Notes under the pieces: generated by a model
What the model was told of the DNA's origin: nothing
The model's database searches: none
What the model saw: only the letters and a program-made list of their open reading frames with translations
Program-made: the position numbers and the translations under genes
Source of the DNA: Enterococcus gallinarum NBRC 100675
Lineage (GTDB): Bacteria; Bacillota; Bacilli; Lactobacillales; Enterococcaceae
Assembly: GCF_001544275.1 (NCBI RefSeq)
Contig: NZ_BCQE01000003.1
Span: 100,191 to 164,190, forward strand
Reading direction: 5' to 3'
Length of the DNA stretch: 64,000 nt
In this document: piece by piece, positions 16,780 through 25,900 of the stretch
Layout: each line of letters opens with the position of its first letter
How positions within the stretch are numbered: position 1 is the stretch's first letter

Positions 16780-16876
16780 GTTTTCACCAGCTTTCTTTCT
16801 GATCTTTTTTAGTCTTTCTTATGACCTCACTGAAATAGCTAAATGTTTCTAATAATCGACGCTCCCTTTTTTGTGC

Positions 16877-16882
16877 TATAAT
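16877..16882 (+). promoter_or_regulatory. Extended -10 promoter element of the YueI-like gene
   Basis: TGCTATAAT, an extended -10, about 32 nt before the start codon. No good -35 is seen at the usual distance. Confidence 0.55.
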
Positions 16883-16914
16883 ATAAAGCAAGAAAACGCT
16901 TAGGAGGATTTTCA

Positions 16915-17367
16915 ATGTCCGATGAATTGGAGAAACGCCTAGATACAGGAATGTACGGGACACCTCGTGTTAATCCAGATGAACAAAGAAAATACTTGGG
17001 AACGTTTCGTGAACGTTGTTATCTAAGTATGACGGTAGCAGAAATGAAGAAAAAGGACAACCAAGAAACGTTACAGTCGGTTCTCCCTAACTATCAAGGG
17101 GCACTGATCTTGATCAACGGAAAATTGCCCGAAACGCTTCAGACGACCTTTATTTCATTGATTACGAAACAACAGCTCGATTTTCGAGTGGTGACTGACG
17201 CCCAGACTGCTGATCCTGACAGTATCGGTTTACTGATCGTTGCCAATGAGGCAGTGAATGAAGAGGTAATCGATATCGAAGAAAAGTATCCTCAAAAGAC
17301 AAAATCATCTTCCGAAGAAGATCCCATCAAAGAAAAAAAACCATTCTGGGAACGATTCTTCCGCTAA
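16915..17367 (+). CDS. YueI-like protein (DUF1694 family)
   Basis: A 150-residue cytosolic protein of the widespread Firmicutes YueI family, which has no established function. Typical features are the N-terminal LEKRLDTGMYGTPRVNPDEQ followed by RKYLGTFRERC, and a central alternating strand-helix region (GALILINGKLP). A low-complexity acidic and lysine-rich tail ends in PFWERFF. AGGAGG lies 8 nt before the ATG. It is a single gene, convergent with gshF and sharing a bidirectional terminator. Confidence 0.8.
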   Translation: MSDELEKRLDTGMYGTPRVNPDEQRKYLGTFRERCYLSMTVAEMKKKDNQETLQSVLPNYQGALILINGKLPETLQTTFISLITKQQLDFRVVTDAQTADPDSIGLLIVANEAVNEEVIDIEEKYPQKTKSSSEEDPIKEKKPFWERFFR

Positions 17368-17440
17368 ACAAACCAACGGATCAATTACTAGTGATCCTTA
17401 ACTAGTACGAACAGCAAAAGAAGTTGTATTAGAAATGGTC

Positions 17441-17498
17441 AGCTTTAAGATATTTCGGCTTATTTCCGAAGAAGCTACTTCTAACCATTTATTCTAAA
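17441..17498 (-). repeat. Terminator-distal repeat module, copy 3 (shorter)
   Basis: Minus strand: AATGGTTAGAAGTAGCTTCT, then TCGGAAATAAG, beginning right after the T-run of the gshF terminator. It matches copies 1 and 2 in the TTCTTCGGAAA core but diverges beyond it. Confidence 0.5.
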
Positions 17499-17538
17499 AA
17501 AAGGAACAGTGACAAAAGCCTTGTCACTGTTCCTTTTT
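17497..17538. terminator. Bidirectional terminator between yueI-like and gshF
   Basis: GGAACAGTGACA pairs with TGTCACTGTTCC, with A-rich and T-rich flanks on both sides, so it can stop transcription from either direction. Confidence 0.9.
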
Positions 17539-17562
17539 CAACTTCTGACTGTTAAACAGCTG

Positions 17563-19818
17563 TTAAAATCGTTCCGGAAAAAGCAGCTTGAGGACAGACA
17601 TGGTTAAGCGGCGGCTTTGTCCTTGGTACGGGTAAATATGCATATGCATAGCGGGATTGAAGTTCGCTTCAATAATGCCGTATGCTCCCGGATCCTCCGC
17701 GGGCTTTTCCTTGTCAGGAATAATCAAATCAATCCCACTGATTCGTGCCTGTAATGCGGTCACGGCATCTGCAGCGATTTTTTTGTAGTCATCATTAAAT
17801 TGATCGGTGACATCGATCGAATCGCCGCCCGTGCTGATATTGGAATTTTCCCGCAAGTAAACGATTTGTCCTTTTTCTGGGACAGAATCTATGTGATAGC
17901 CTTGCTCTTTCAACATCAATTGTTCCAATTCACCTAATTGGATCTTCTCCAACGGTGTCCGATGGTGGGTCCCCCGTAATGGATCGGTATTTTTCTCTGC
18001 AACTAATTCCTTGATCGTGCGCCGACCATCTCCTATTACATTTGCCGGTATTCGTAGCAAAATTGCTTCAACTTGACCATCGATCACAAAGAAACGATAC
18101 TCTGTTCCAGCAAGGAATGCTTCAACTAAAATCGACTGGTCTTCAGCAAAAGCTAAACGGACAGCAGCTTGATAGTCCTCCAACGAAGCGCCATCCTTAA
18201 AGATCGAGATTCCCACGCCATAGTTGGTTGTTTTGGGTTTGACGACAAAACCTCTGTCAGCAAATTGCGGGTAAGCAGCAAGCGCCTTTTCTACAGTGGC
18301 GAATTCTGCTCCTGCAGGAACCCGAAAGCCATTCTCAGCTAAAATCTTTTTTGTGACCGTTTTATTGGCCATGATCAAAGGAACGATATAACGATCCTTA
18401 CTTGTCATATTAGCGTTTTTGACATATTCAACATGTTCATCGATCGATAATTTCAAGAACTGATCAGATTCATCCAACACTTCCACCTTGATTCCCTTTT
18501 GAATCGCATCGAACATCAAAATTTGTGTTGACAGTTCCATGTTGGTGAAGCCTGCTAACTGATAAGGTTTTTCCCAGGCAACTTGATGATAAAATACTCC
18601 TAGTTCAGTTGCCACTTGAGCCTGACTTGACCTTTGGCTGGCTTGATATAAACGACCGGCAAAAGTTTTGCCGGGATCTTCCAACATTGGCAGCAGTTGA
18701 TCCAGTAAAGGCATTGTCGGCAGACTGATTTCCTTTGCAAAAGCGATCAATTCTTCCGCAACTGCTTTAGCTTCTTCAAGATAGATCGTTTGATTCAATG
18801 GGTGTTCCAATGCCACTTGATTGTTTTTGCGATTTCCTTCTTCGACCCAAGCATCGGCATCAGCGCCCTCCTCTTTCGTTGCTAAGTATAACAAGAAAAG
18901 GTGCAGAAATTTCACTTGATCTTGCGAAATACCGTACATTTCAAAGGGATTGATATCAATATTGCGTAATTCAATGTAACGAATTCCCGCTGTTGCTAAG
19001 TTGGCAACCTTTTGCCCCCCTCGCAGGCGAACTGGTGCATAAAACTCTTTTTCCTCAGATAGTTTGCCAGTTTCTACCAGCTCAGCGATATCCGCCAGAT
19101 AGGTCTCAAGAGAGGCATAAGACACGTTGACATCGGTATGATTCGTGTAGCCATAGCGGCTGTTACGAATGCTGCGGACAGGTTCTTGCGGTCCAGAACC
19201 CGCCATAAAATAATTGGCTTCCGTTTGCGGCGTTGCTCCAAAGAAATAAGTCAAAAACCAGCGGTAATGCAAGTAATTTCGGGTAACTTTCAAGTAAAGT
19301 TCTGTTTTAAACCTACGATAATCTGTTTCTGACGACTTGGTAAATAACTTTCTTAAAAAATCATCCCCAAATTCAAAATTGAAGTGGATGCCGCTGACCA
19401 TTTGCTTACGACGCCCATACGTCCTTGCCAAAAACCGACGATAAAGAACATCTTCAAAACGATCCAGCTTTGCGATCACGATATCCTCTTCTTTTTCCGG
19501 CAACGCAGGCGGCATACTTAATGGCCAAAGCATCTCCTCAGGTGCCATCGAACGATAAGCAACATCATGGATCGCAGCCAGATAACGAAATAGTTCCTCT
19601 GAGCTTTCCGCGACTGGCGTGATCAATTCCAACTGATTTTCAGCAAAATCGGTTTGTATGTACGGATGAAAACTACGATTGCCTAATGCTTCAGGATGAT
19701 CTGTCCCAGCAAAACTTCCGTCTAAACGTGCACGCTGCGCCTCACGTTCGATCCCATAACGCCCATCAAATAAGTAGGGACGCAGTTCTTCTTGTATAAA
19801 AAGTGATTTTAGTGTCAT
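17563..19818 (-). CDS. gshF: Bifunctional glutamate-cysteine ligase / glutathione synthetase
   Basis: Makes glutathione in one 751-residue protein. The N-terminal gamma-glutamylcysteine ligase part (about residues 1-450) shows GIEREAQR and HPYIQTDFAENQLELITPV. The C-terminal ATP-grasp part shows PLIMANKTVTKKILAENG, GFVVKPKTTNYGVGISIF, LVEAFLAGTEYRFF and the metal-ligand stretch EANFNPAMHMH. This fusion is typical of Streptococcus, Enterococcus, Listeria and Pasteurella. Length is normal and all motifs are intact. It is transcribed alone. Together with Spx it gives the region two thiol-homeostasis genes. Confidence 0.96.
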   Translation of the reverse strand: MTLKSLFIQEELRPYLFDGRYGIEREAQRARLDGSFAGTDHPEALGNRSFHPYIQTDFAENQLELITPVAESSEELFRYLAAIHDVAYRSMAPEEMLWPLSMPPALPEKEEDIVIAKLDRFEDVLYRRFLARTYGRRKQMVSGIHFNFEFGDDFLRKLFTKSSETDYRRFKTELYLKVTRNYLHYRWFLTYFFGATPQTEANYFMAGSGPQEPVRSIRNSRYGYTNHTDVNVSYASLETYLADIAELVETGKLSEEKEFYAPVRLRGGQKVANLATAGIRYIELRNIDINPFEMYGISQDQVKFLHLFLLYLATKEEGADADAWVEEGNRKNNQVALEHPLNQTIYLEEAKAVAEELIAFAKEISLPTMPLLDQLLPMLEDPGKTFAGRLYQASQRSSQAQVATELGVFYHQVAWEKPYQLAGFTNMELSTQILMFDAIQKGIKVEVLDESDQFLKLSIDEHVEYVKNANMTSKDRYIVPLIMANKTVTKKILAENGFRVPAGAEFATVEKALAAYPQFADRGFVVKPKTTNYGVGISIFKDGASLEDYQAAVRLAFAEDQSILVEAFLAGTEYRFFVIDGQVEAILLRIPANVIGDGRRTIKELVAEKNTDPLRGTHHRTPLEKIQLGELEQLMLKEQGYHIDSVPEKGQIVYLRENSNISTGGDSIDVTDQFNDDYKKIAADAVTALQARISGIDLIIPDKEKPAEDPGAYGIIEANFNPAMHMHIYPYQGQSRRLTMSVLKLLFPERF

Positions 19819-19977
19819 ATCATTGCCCTCTTTGTCTTAGATTCTTCCTTATTATAGTCAATAATCCAGCAGAAAAAAATGAAATTGTGCGATTCTCTTT
19901 GCTAGTTTTTTAAAAATTACCAAGTTTTTACAAATTACTTGAATAAATTTGATATTTGACCTCTAAATAAAGTATAC

Positions 19978-19994
19978 TTACTATATAATAGTAA
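19978..19994. promoter_or_regulatory. Palindrome in the blaI-like promoter, candidate operator
   Basis: TTACTAT-ATA-ATAGTAA has perfect 7-bp arms. It lies just after TTGATA, 18-bp spacer, TATACT (19949-19978 region) and 46 nt before the BlaI-like start, where an autorepressor would act. BlaI/MecI operators are similar short dyads with TAC/GTA arms. Confidence 0.5.
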
Positions 19995-20039
19995 ATTATT
20001 ATGTCAATATTACAACTTTTTTGAAAGGAAGAATAGTGA

Positions 20040-20408
20040 ATGAAACCACTCAATCTTACCAAACGCGAACGTCAGATCATGAATATCTTCTGGAATGCTG
20101 AAAAACCTTTGTCTGCAAATGACATTGCGGTTCAACAACAGGACTTAAGTAAAAACACGATCCAAGCCGTTGTCCGAAAATTAAAGAACCATGATTTATT
20201 GAAAGTAGCTGACATCGGCTACAGCGGTACTGTCTTGACCCGCTTGTATTCTCCAAATGTTTCTCAAGAAGATTTTCTAGCTGCCGAACTCTCTGAACAA
20301 TCGTTGCTGAATCTAGTCTCGAATTTCATTGAAAACAGTGAGGATGCCGAGACATTGAATGATTTGGAAAAAATCATCAAAGAGCGGCAAGCACAGCTAA
20401 AAAACTGA
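20040..20408 (+). CDS. BlaI/MecI/CopY-family transcriptional repressor
   Basis: A 122-residue winged-helix protein of the penicillinase-repressor family. The N-terminal half carries LTKRERQIMNIFWNAEKPLS and the recognition region NTIQAVVRKLKNHDLLK, then the wing around GYSGTVLTRLYSP. The second half is a dimerisation helix bundle. There is no C-terminal CxC...CxC copper site, so it is not CopY. No BlaR1-type sensor or beta-lactamase gene adjoins it, so its signal and target are unknown. A promoter palindrome suggests autoregulation. Confidence 0.82.
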   Translation: MKPLNLTKRERQIMNIFWNAEKPLSANDIAVQQQDLSKNTIQAVVRKLKNHDLLKVADIGYSGTVLTRLYSPNVSQEDFLAAELSEQSLLNLVSNFIENSEDAETLNDLEKIIKERQAQLKN

Positions 20409-20673
20409 TTTCTGAAACAAGTTGTTCTTGTTCACAGAGAAATGTCCACGCTGAACATTTCTGACAAGACAAGGAATCTTTCTTGGAATGATTTCAATTT
20501 CAGGAACAGCAGCTACATCCTTTTAGCTGCTGATGGGGAGGTTTTGTGAACCAGAAGTCACACGTCATCTGTTACGTATTCTGCTGTGGTACTTCATGTA
20601 CATCGCAGCTGTCAAACAAACGTATGCCTATAAAGTTTATTTCCATAACCGAGGAGCTTTATGCAAGTTCCTT
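20409..20673 (+). other. Hairpin-rich region without a recognisable gene
   Basis: About 265 bp follow the BlaI-like gene. AGAAATGT/ACATTTCT (20438-20462) and a perfect 9-bp CAGCAGCTA/TAGCTGCTG (20507-20532) form hairpins. Next comes GGGGAGG with a GTG at 20546 opening a 56-codon frame, and in another frame an ATG at 20533 opens 55 codons. Neither resembles a family I know. It could be a small RNA, a short peptide gene or a decayed gene. Confidence 0.35.
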
Positions 20674-20768
20674 AACAAAAAATATCCGAACTACTACTGA
20701 TTACTCCTACCGTTAACGCCATCGCGAGATGATGAAGAGGAATAATCAAACATAGTTCGGATATTTTT
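20674..20768 (-). terminator. Structured terminator of the rnc-smc-HAD-ftsY operon
   Basis: AAAAATATCCGAACTA (minus, 20753-20768) pairs with TAGTTCGGATATTTTT (20677-20693). The loop is about 60 nt and holds a second dyad of the GATTATTCCTC / GAGTAATC type. The downstream T-run makes it an intrinsic terminator. The loop architecture resembles that at 14735-14900. Confidence 0.65.
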
Positions 20769-20793
20769 GTCTTATTTCAAGCGATGAACAGCA

Positions 20794-22095
20794 TCAACCT
20801 TCGTTGATGAGACCTTTAAATAGCCCAACAACAAACTCATTTGGATCAAACGGCTCAAGGTCGTTGATTCCTTCCCCTAATCCGACCAATTTAACCGGTA
20901 AACGCAATTCATTGCGAATCGCTAAAACGATCCCACCTTTGGCAGTTCCATCTAATTTCGTCAAGACCAATCCTGTAACATCCGTGGTTTCTTTGAATTG
21001 TTTGGCTTGGTTCATCGCATTCTGACCAGTCGTCGCATCTAACACGAGCAACACTTCATGAGGCGCATTCGGCTCTACTCGTTGAATGATCCGTTTGATT
21101 TTCTCTAACTCATTCATCAAATTGACTTTATTTTGCAAACGACCAGCGGTATCAACTAATAGAACATCTGCTTGCTCTGCTTTCGCTCGTTCCATCGCAT
21201 CAAATACGACGGCTGCCGGATCACCACCAGCTTTCCCTCGAACGACTTCCACACCTGCTCGATCCCCCCAAACGACGAGCTGATCGATTGCTCCAGCTCG
21301 AAAGGTATCCGCAGCTGCCAACAACACTTTCTTGCCTTCTGATTTGAATTGATGCGCCAGTTTTCCAATGCTGGTGGTTTTACCGACGCCATTCACACCG
21401 ACAAATAAAATGACGGTCAATCCAGGTTGCATATTTAGTTCGTTGACTTCGTCGACACCCGCTTCACCGTAAAGATCGACTAGTTTTTCAATAATAACAT
21501 TTTGAACCTCTGCCGGCTTCTTGACATTTCGCAACTTGACCTCTTGACGCAGTGCATCCGTGATCTTGATCGCTGCATCAAAGCCTACATCGGCTCCAAT
21601 CAATGTCTCTTCGACTTCTTCAAAAAAATCTTCGTCTACAGAGCGAAAATTCGCGAACAGCTCATTGAGTCGTTGCCCGAAAGTTTTGCGAGATTTCGAT
21701 AGTCCCTTCGTGTACTTATCTTGTACATCCTCTTTGTGAACCGCTGTTGGCTGAGGTTGTACTTCAGGTTTTTTTACCGTTTCACTAGGTGTCACGACGT
21801 CGAATGGTTCAGCTGATTTCAGATCTTGTGCTCCTTCTGATGATGAAGTATCAGCCGCGGACTCCTCTGTTTCTGTTGGCTGCAACGCGGAATCGGTAGT
21901 AGTTTCTGGACGAGAATCCAGTGTTGGTTCCGTCGATTCTACTGTTTGTTCTTGTGCGGAATGGTCATCTGCGACGGATGACTCATCGACAGATGACTCT
22001 GGAGATTCAACTGGTTCCTCTACTTCACCTTGCACTTTGTCTTGCTCTTTTGATTCACCAATCAAAGCTTTTTTAATTTTGTCAAAAAATCCCAT
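20794..22095 (-). CDS. ftsY: Signal recognition particle receptor FtsY
   Basis: GTPase that docks the signal recognition particle at the membrane for cotranslational insertion through SecYEG. In the 433-residue protein, residues 20-120 are an acidic Ser/Thr/Glu-rich linker of low complexity. The NG domain follows, with G1 GVNGVGKTTSIGKLA, ADTFRAGAIDQL, G3 VDTAGRLQNK, G4 TKLDGTAKGG and the final GLGEGINDLEPFD. It is the last gene of rnc-smc-HAD-ftsY, 1 nt after the HAD stop codon, an order common in Firmicutes. Confidence 0.96.
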   Translation of the reverse strand: MGFFDKIKKALIGESKEQDKVQGEVEEPVESPESSVDESSVADDHSAQEQTVESTEPTLDSRPETTTDSALQPTETEESAADTSSSEGAQDLKSAEPFDVVTPSETVKKPEVQPQPTAVHKEDVQDKYTKGLSKSRKTFGQRLNELFANFRSVDEDFFEEVEETLIGADVGFDAAIKITDALRQEVKLRNVKKPAEVQNVIIEKLVDLYGEAGVDEVNELNMQPGLTVILFVGVNGVGKTTSIGKLAHQFKSEGKKVLLAAADTFRAGAIDQLVVWGDRAGVEVVRGKAGGDPAAVVFDAMERAKAEQADVLLVDTAGRLQNKVNLMNELEKIKRIIQRVEPNAPHEVLLVLDATTGQNAMNQAKQFKETTDVTGLVLTKLDGTAKGGIVLAIRNELRLPVKLVGLGEGINDLEPFDPNEFVVGLFKGLINEG

Positions 22096-22096
22096 T

Positions 22097-22915
22097 TCAA
22101 ACGCCTCCTTTCAAAACATATTTTTCGATGACAGTTGCTACACCGTCTGCTTCATTCGAATCTGTTACCACATCTGCGGCTTCCTTGATTAAAGGCACGG
22201 CATTAGCCATCGCTACACCGAGTCCTGCATAGCGAATCATCGGCAGATCATTTTCTTCATCTCCGATCGCCATGACTTCATCGATAGTGATACCTAAATC
22301 CCGAGCCAGCAATTCAATCCCATAGGCTTTCGTAATTCCTTTAGGCATAAATTCCAGCAAATTATTCCGAGTTTTGATTACTTCATATTTCTCTCTGATT
22401 GCTGAAGGAATTGCCAAAATCTTCGGATCCAGTACTTCTTGATGATAAGCAATCACAGCTTTATTATAGAGTTTCGACTCATCCAGAGCTTCTATCGCAT
22501 ACGGGCGGCAATCCAGCAATGGATTCAGCGAACCATAGATCGACTGATTCGTTGCTGAAGTCGGCAAGCACAAAACGATTTCTTCGGATACGACATCCAG
22601 CGGCAAATCCAGTTCTGCTGCGACAGCAACCAATTCATGAATATCAGCCAATTGCAAAGCGGCTTTTTCCATGATTTCTCCCGTATCGTTTTTTTGCACC
22701 AGACCACCATTAAAAGTAATGCTATAGTCCCCTGATTCATTCAATGACAACTCTTCTAAATAAGGACGAATTGCCCGTAAAGGACGACCTGTGCAAAGGA
22801 CGATTTTTACTCCTTGTGCTTTTGCTTGGGCAAGAACTTCTTTATTTTTTTGCGATACTTGTTTCTTTCCATCCAGCAAGGTACCGTCTAAATCAATTGC
22901 GACTAATTTGATCAT
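22097..22915 (-). CDS. Cof-type HAD-IIB family phosphatase
   Basis: Predicted sugar-phosphate phosphatase of 272 residues, YidA-like. Motif I AIDLDGTLLDGKK, motif II VLCTGRP, Lys in the KGITKAYGIELL region, and motif IV AIGDEENDLPMIRYAG are present. A C2 cap lies between. Its start overlaps the smc stop by 4 nt (ATGA) and ftsY follows within 1 nt, so it is tightly embedded in the operon. No functional link to chromosome segregation or secretion is known. Confidence 0.87.
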   Translation of the reverse strand: MIKLVAIDLDGTLLDGKKQVSQKNKEVLAQAKAQGVKIVLCTGRPLRAIRPYLEELSLNESGDYSITFNGGLVQKNDTGEIMEKAALQLADIHELVAVAAELDLPLDVVSEEIVLCLPTSATNQSIYGSLNPLLDCRPYAIEALDESKLYNKAVIAYHQEVLDPKILAIPSAIREKYEVIKTRNNLLEFMPKGITKAYGIELLARDLGITIDEVMAIGDEENDLPMIRYAGLGVAMANAVPLIKEAADVVTDSNEADGVATVIEKYVLKGGV

Positions 22916-25900
22916 TTTGCTACTCCTTCTTGATCTGCGACAAAATTTCCGCCTTCTTTGACATCTTCCAAACGCACAGAAACGGTCTTAGATACACCGG
23001 ATTCCTGCATCGTCACGCCATACAACACATCTGCCGCTTCCATGGTCCCTTTGCGATGTGTGACAACGATGAACTGTGTATCATTTTGGAAGTCGCTTAA
23101 ATAATGGCCAAAGCGTGATACATTGGCTTCGTCTAAAGCAGCTTCAACTTCATCCAGCACACAAAACGGGACGGGACGGACTTGAATGATCGAAAACAGC
23201 AGTGCGATGGCTGTCAGCGCTCGTTCGCCTCCAGAAAGTAGACTCAAGTTTTGCAGCTTTTTACCTGGTGGTTGGGCTTCGATCTCAATACCAGTATTTA
23301 GTAAGTCCTTTGGATCTGTCAAAATCAATTCCGCATGTCCCCCGCCGAACATATTGGGGAAAACTTGCTTGAACTGCAGACGAATCGCATCAAAAATCTC
23401 ACCGAAACGTGTTTTGACTTCTTCATCCATCTCGGACATTGTATCGAATAATTGTGCTTTTGCAGAAAGCAGATCATCTCTTTGACTGGTCAAGAAGCTG
23501 TGACGCTGTTCCACTTGATCATATTGCTCGATAGCATTCAAATTGACTGGTCCAATCGCATCGATTTTTCCTTTTAGATCTTGGATTTCTCGTTTTGCAG
23601 CTTCCGGGTCATCGATTGCTGGATAGTCATTGGCCGCTTTTTCAAAGCTCAATGCATATTCTTCCTGCAAGTAAGCCAACCGATTATCCATCACCAAATC
23701 CGCGCGGTTTTTCTCAATTTCTACATTGGTCTTTTCGGATAGTTTTTCTTTTTGTTGCAAGTTTGCCAAACTGAGAGCTTCATCCAACTGTCCAATTTCC
23801 TGTTGGACGATTTGTCTTTGTTGCCGAATGTCCGCCAATTCTTGTGTCAGTGTTATTTTTCGTTGAGTAAAATCACTGATTTGCTGATCCAGGCTTTCTT
23901 CCGAAATTTCATGGTCACTCACATTCGAATTGATTGCTGCTAACTGCCGTTCTAGCGACTGTTGGCGTGCTTCATTCTCCGCTAACGCTTCCGCATTCGC
24001 AGCAATTTTTTGTCTTAAATGTTCCACTTGTTCTTTTTGAACAGCAAAATCAGCTTGTAATTGGGCGGCTGTCGCTGCTAACTGGCTTCTTTTTGCTTCG
24101 ATTAAATCTTCTTCTGCATTCATGCTTTGAATGTCGTGATCGATTTTTTTCAGCTGCTGCGCAATGGTTTGCTGTTCCGATTCCAACCGAGTCTTCTTCT
24201 CGTTATACTCTTCAAAAAAGGCCTGAATCTCGCGATTTTCAAAGTCAAAGACTTGCTGCTCTTTTCTCAACCGTTCCAACTCGTTGGTGAGGTTTTGCAG
24301 TTGATTTTTTAGTTCGTGTTCCGTCATTCGAGCCGTTTCACCGGTGGTTCGCAGCTCTTCCAAGGCTGCTTGAGCATCTTTTGTCACCGTTTCGAAGTGC
24401 TGCACTTGTTTCTCTGTTTTTTGCAGGCGTTCATCCAATTGAGCGGCTTGAGCCGTTAATTGCTGCAACTCATTGCTTTGACTAAATAGGCTGCCGGCAT
24501 TTTTCTTCGTCGCTCCACCGGTCATCGAACCCCCGGCATTCATCACGTCGCCTTCCAGTGAAACGACACGATAGCTATAGTTCAGCGCTTTAGCTAATGC
24601 ATTAGCACTTGTCAGATCTTCTGCGATGACGATACTTCCCAATAGATTTTCGGCAATGTTTTTTACATTTTCATTGAAACGCACCAGCTCACTAGCAACG
24701 CCGATAAATCCTGGTACTTGTTGTGCTTGAGAAACAGCATAACTAGGTAATTGGCGAGACTTGATTGTCGTCAACGGAAAGAATGTGGCCCGACCACCAC
24801 GATTTTGTTTCAAATAGGTAATCGCTGCTCTGGCATCACGTTCGGTTTCTACTACTACGTGCTGGGCAGAAGCGCCCAGTGCTGTTTCGATAGCAACTGT
24901 ATATTCTTCTGGTACTTCGATCAATTCTGCAACAGCACCCACGACACCGGTTAGCTGCTGCTTATTTTTTAGAACTAGTCTGACGCCTTGATAAAAGCCA
25001 GCATAGTTTTCTTGGATATCCTGTAAACTCCGTTGTTTTGCCCGCACTTGTTGGACTTGGTTCATTAACTGATACATTTTTTTCTGTGCATCATCAAATT
25101 TTTCTTTGTTATCTTTGGCTTTCTCTTGTAAATGGATATATTGCTTCCGCTGTTCGTCCAACTGTTGCTGCACGGCTTGCAAGCGTTCATTAACGATTTC
25201 TGCGGCTGTCGCTTTTTCTTTGATCGCTGTCGACAGTTCTGTCTGCTTCGTAACGGCTGTCTGATTTTTTGCCGATTCTTGCTGGTATTGGCGCTCAAGA
25301 TATTTGAGCTCATTGCCGACCGTTGCTTGCTCCTGCATTGCTTCAACATATTGACTGCGTAGTTCTTCGATGATCTCTTTGGCCGATTTCTGATACTTTT
25401 CTTGTTCCGCTCGACAATCAGCAATCGCTACTTCTGCCTCTTGGACACTGCGATTCTTTTGCGACAGTTCATGAATCAATTCAGCTTTTTCGTCATTCAA
25501 CTGTTGGAGGCGTTCACTGACGGCATCCAAGGTCTCTTGATATTCTGCTGTGCTTTTTTGCGTATGCTTGGAGCGCTCCAACAGTACTTCTTTTTGGCCT
25601 TCGGCTTGCTTCAGCCCTTCCGTTACTTGCAACAGCTGCTGATTGAGCTGCTCCAATGATTCATCGAAGGCTGCTCGACGCTGCCGCAATTGCTGCACAC
25701 TGCGTTCATCGGTATTGATTTGCTGCGTGATTTCAGCCAACTGATGATTTAATAGTTCCAGCTGTTCTGTAGCTGTTTCCCACGCCCGTTTGGCTGTCTG
25801 GATCTCCATGACAGAAAAAGCCACGTCTACTTCCGTTAATTTTTCCTTCAATGACAAAAATTGTTTGGCCGCTTCACTTTGAGCAGCTAACGGAATCAAT

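Noticed and set aside
20040..20408. CopY copper repressor
   Set aside because: The C-terminal cysteine pairs that bind copper are absent and no copper ATPase gene adjoins.
20533..20716. Two overlapping small frames (ATG at 20533, 55 codons; GTG at 20546, 56 codons) as protein genes
   Set aside because: Neither resembles a known family. The ATG has no ribosome binding site, and the GTG one runs into the terminator stem. Kept only as part of a finding.
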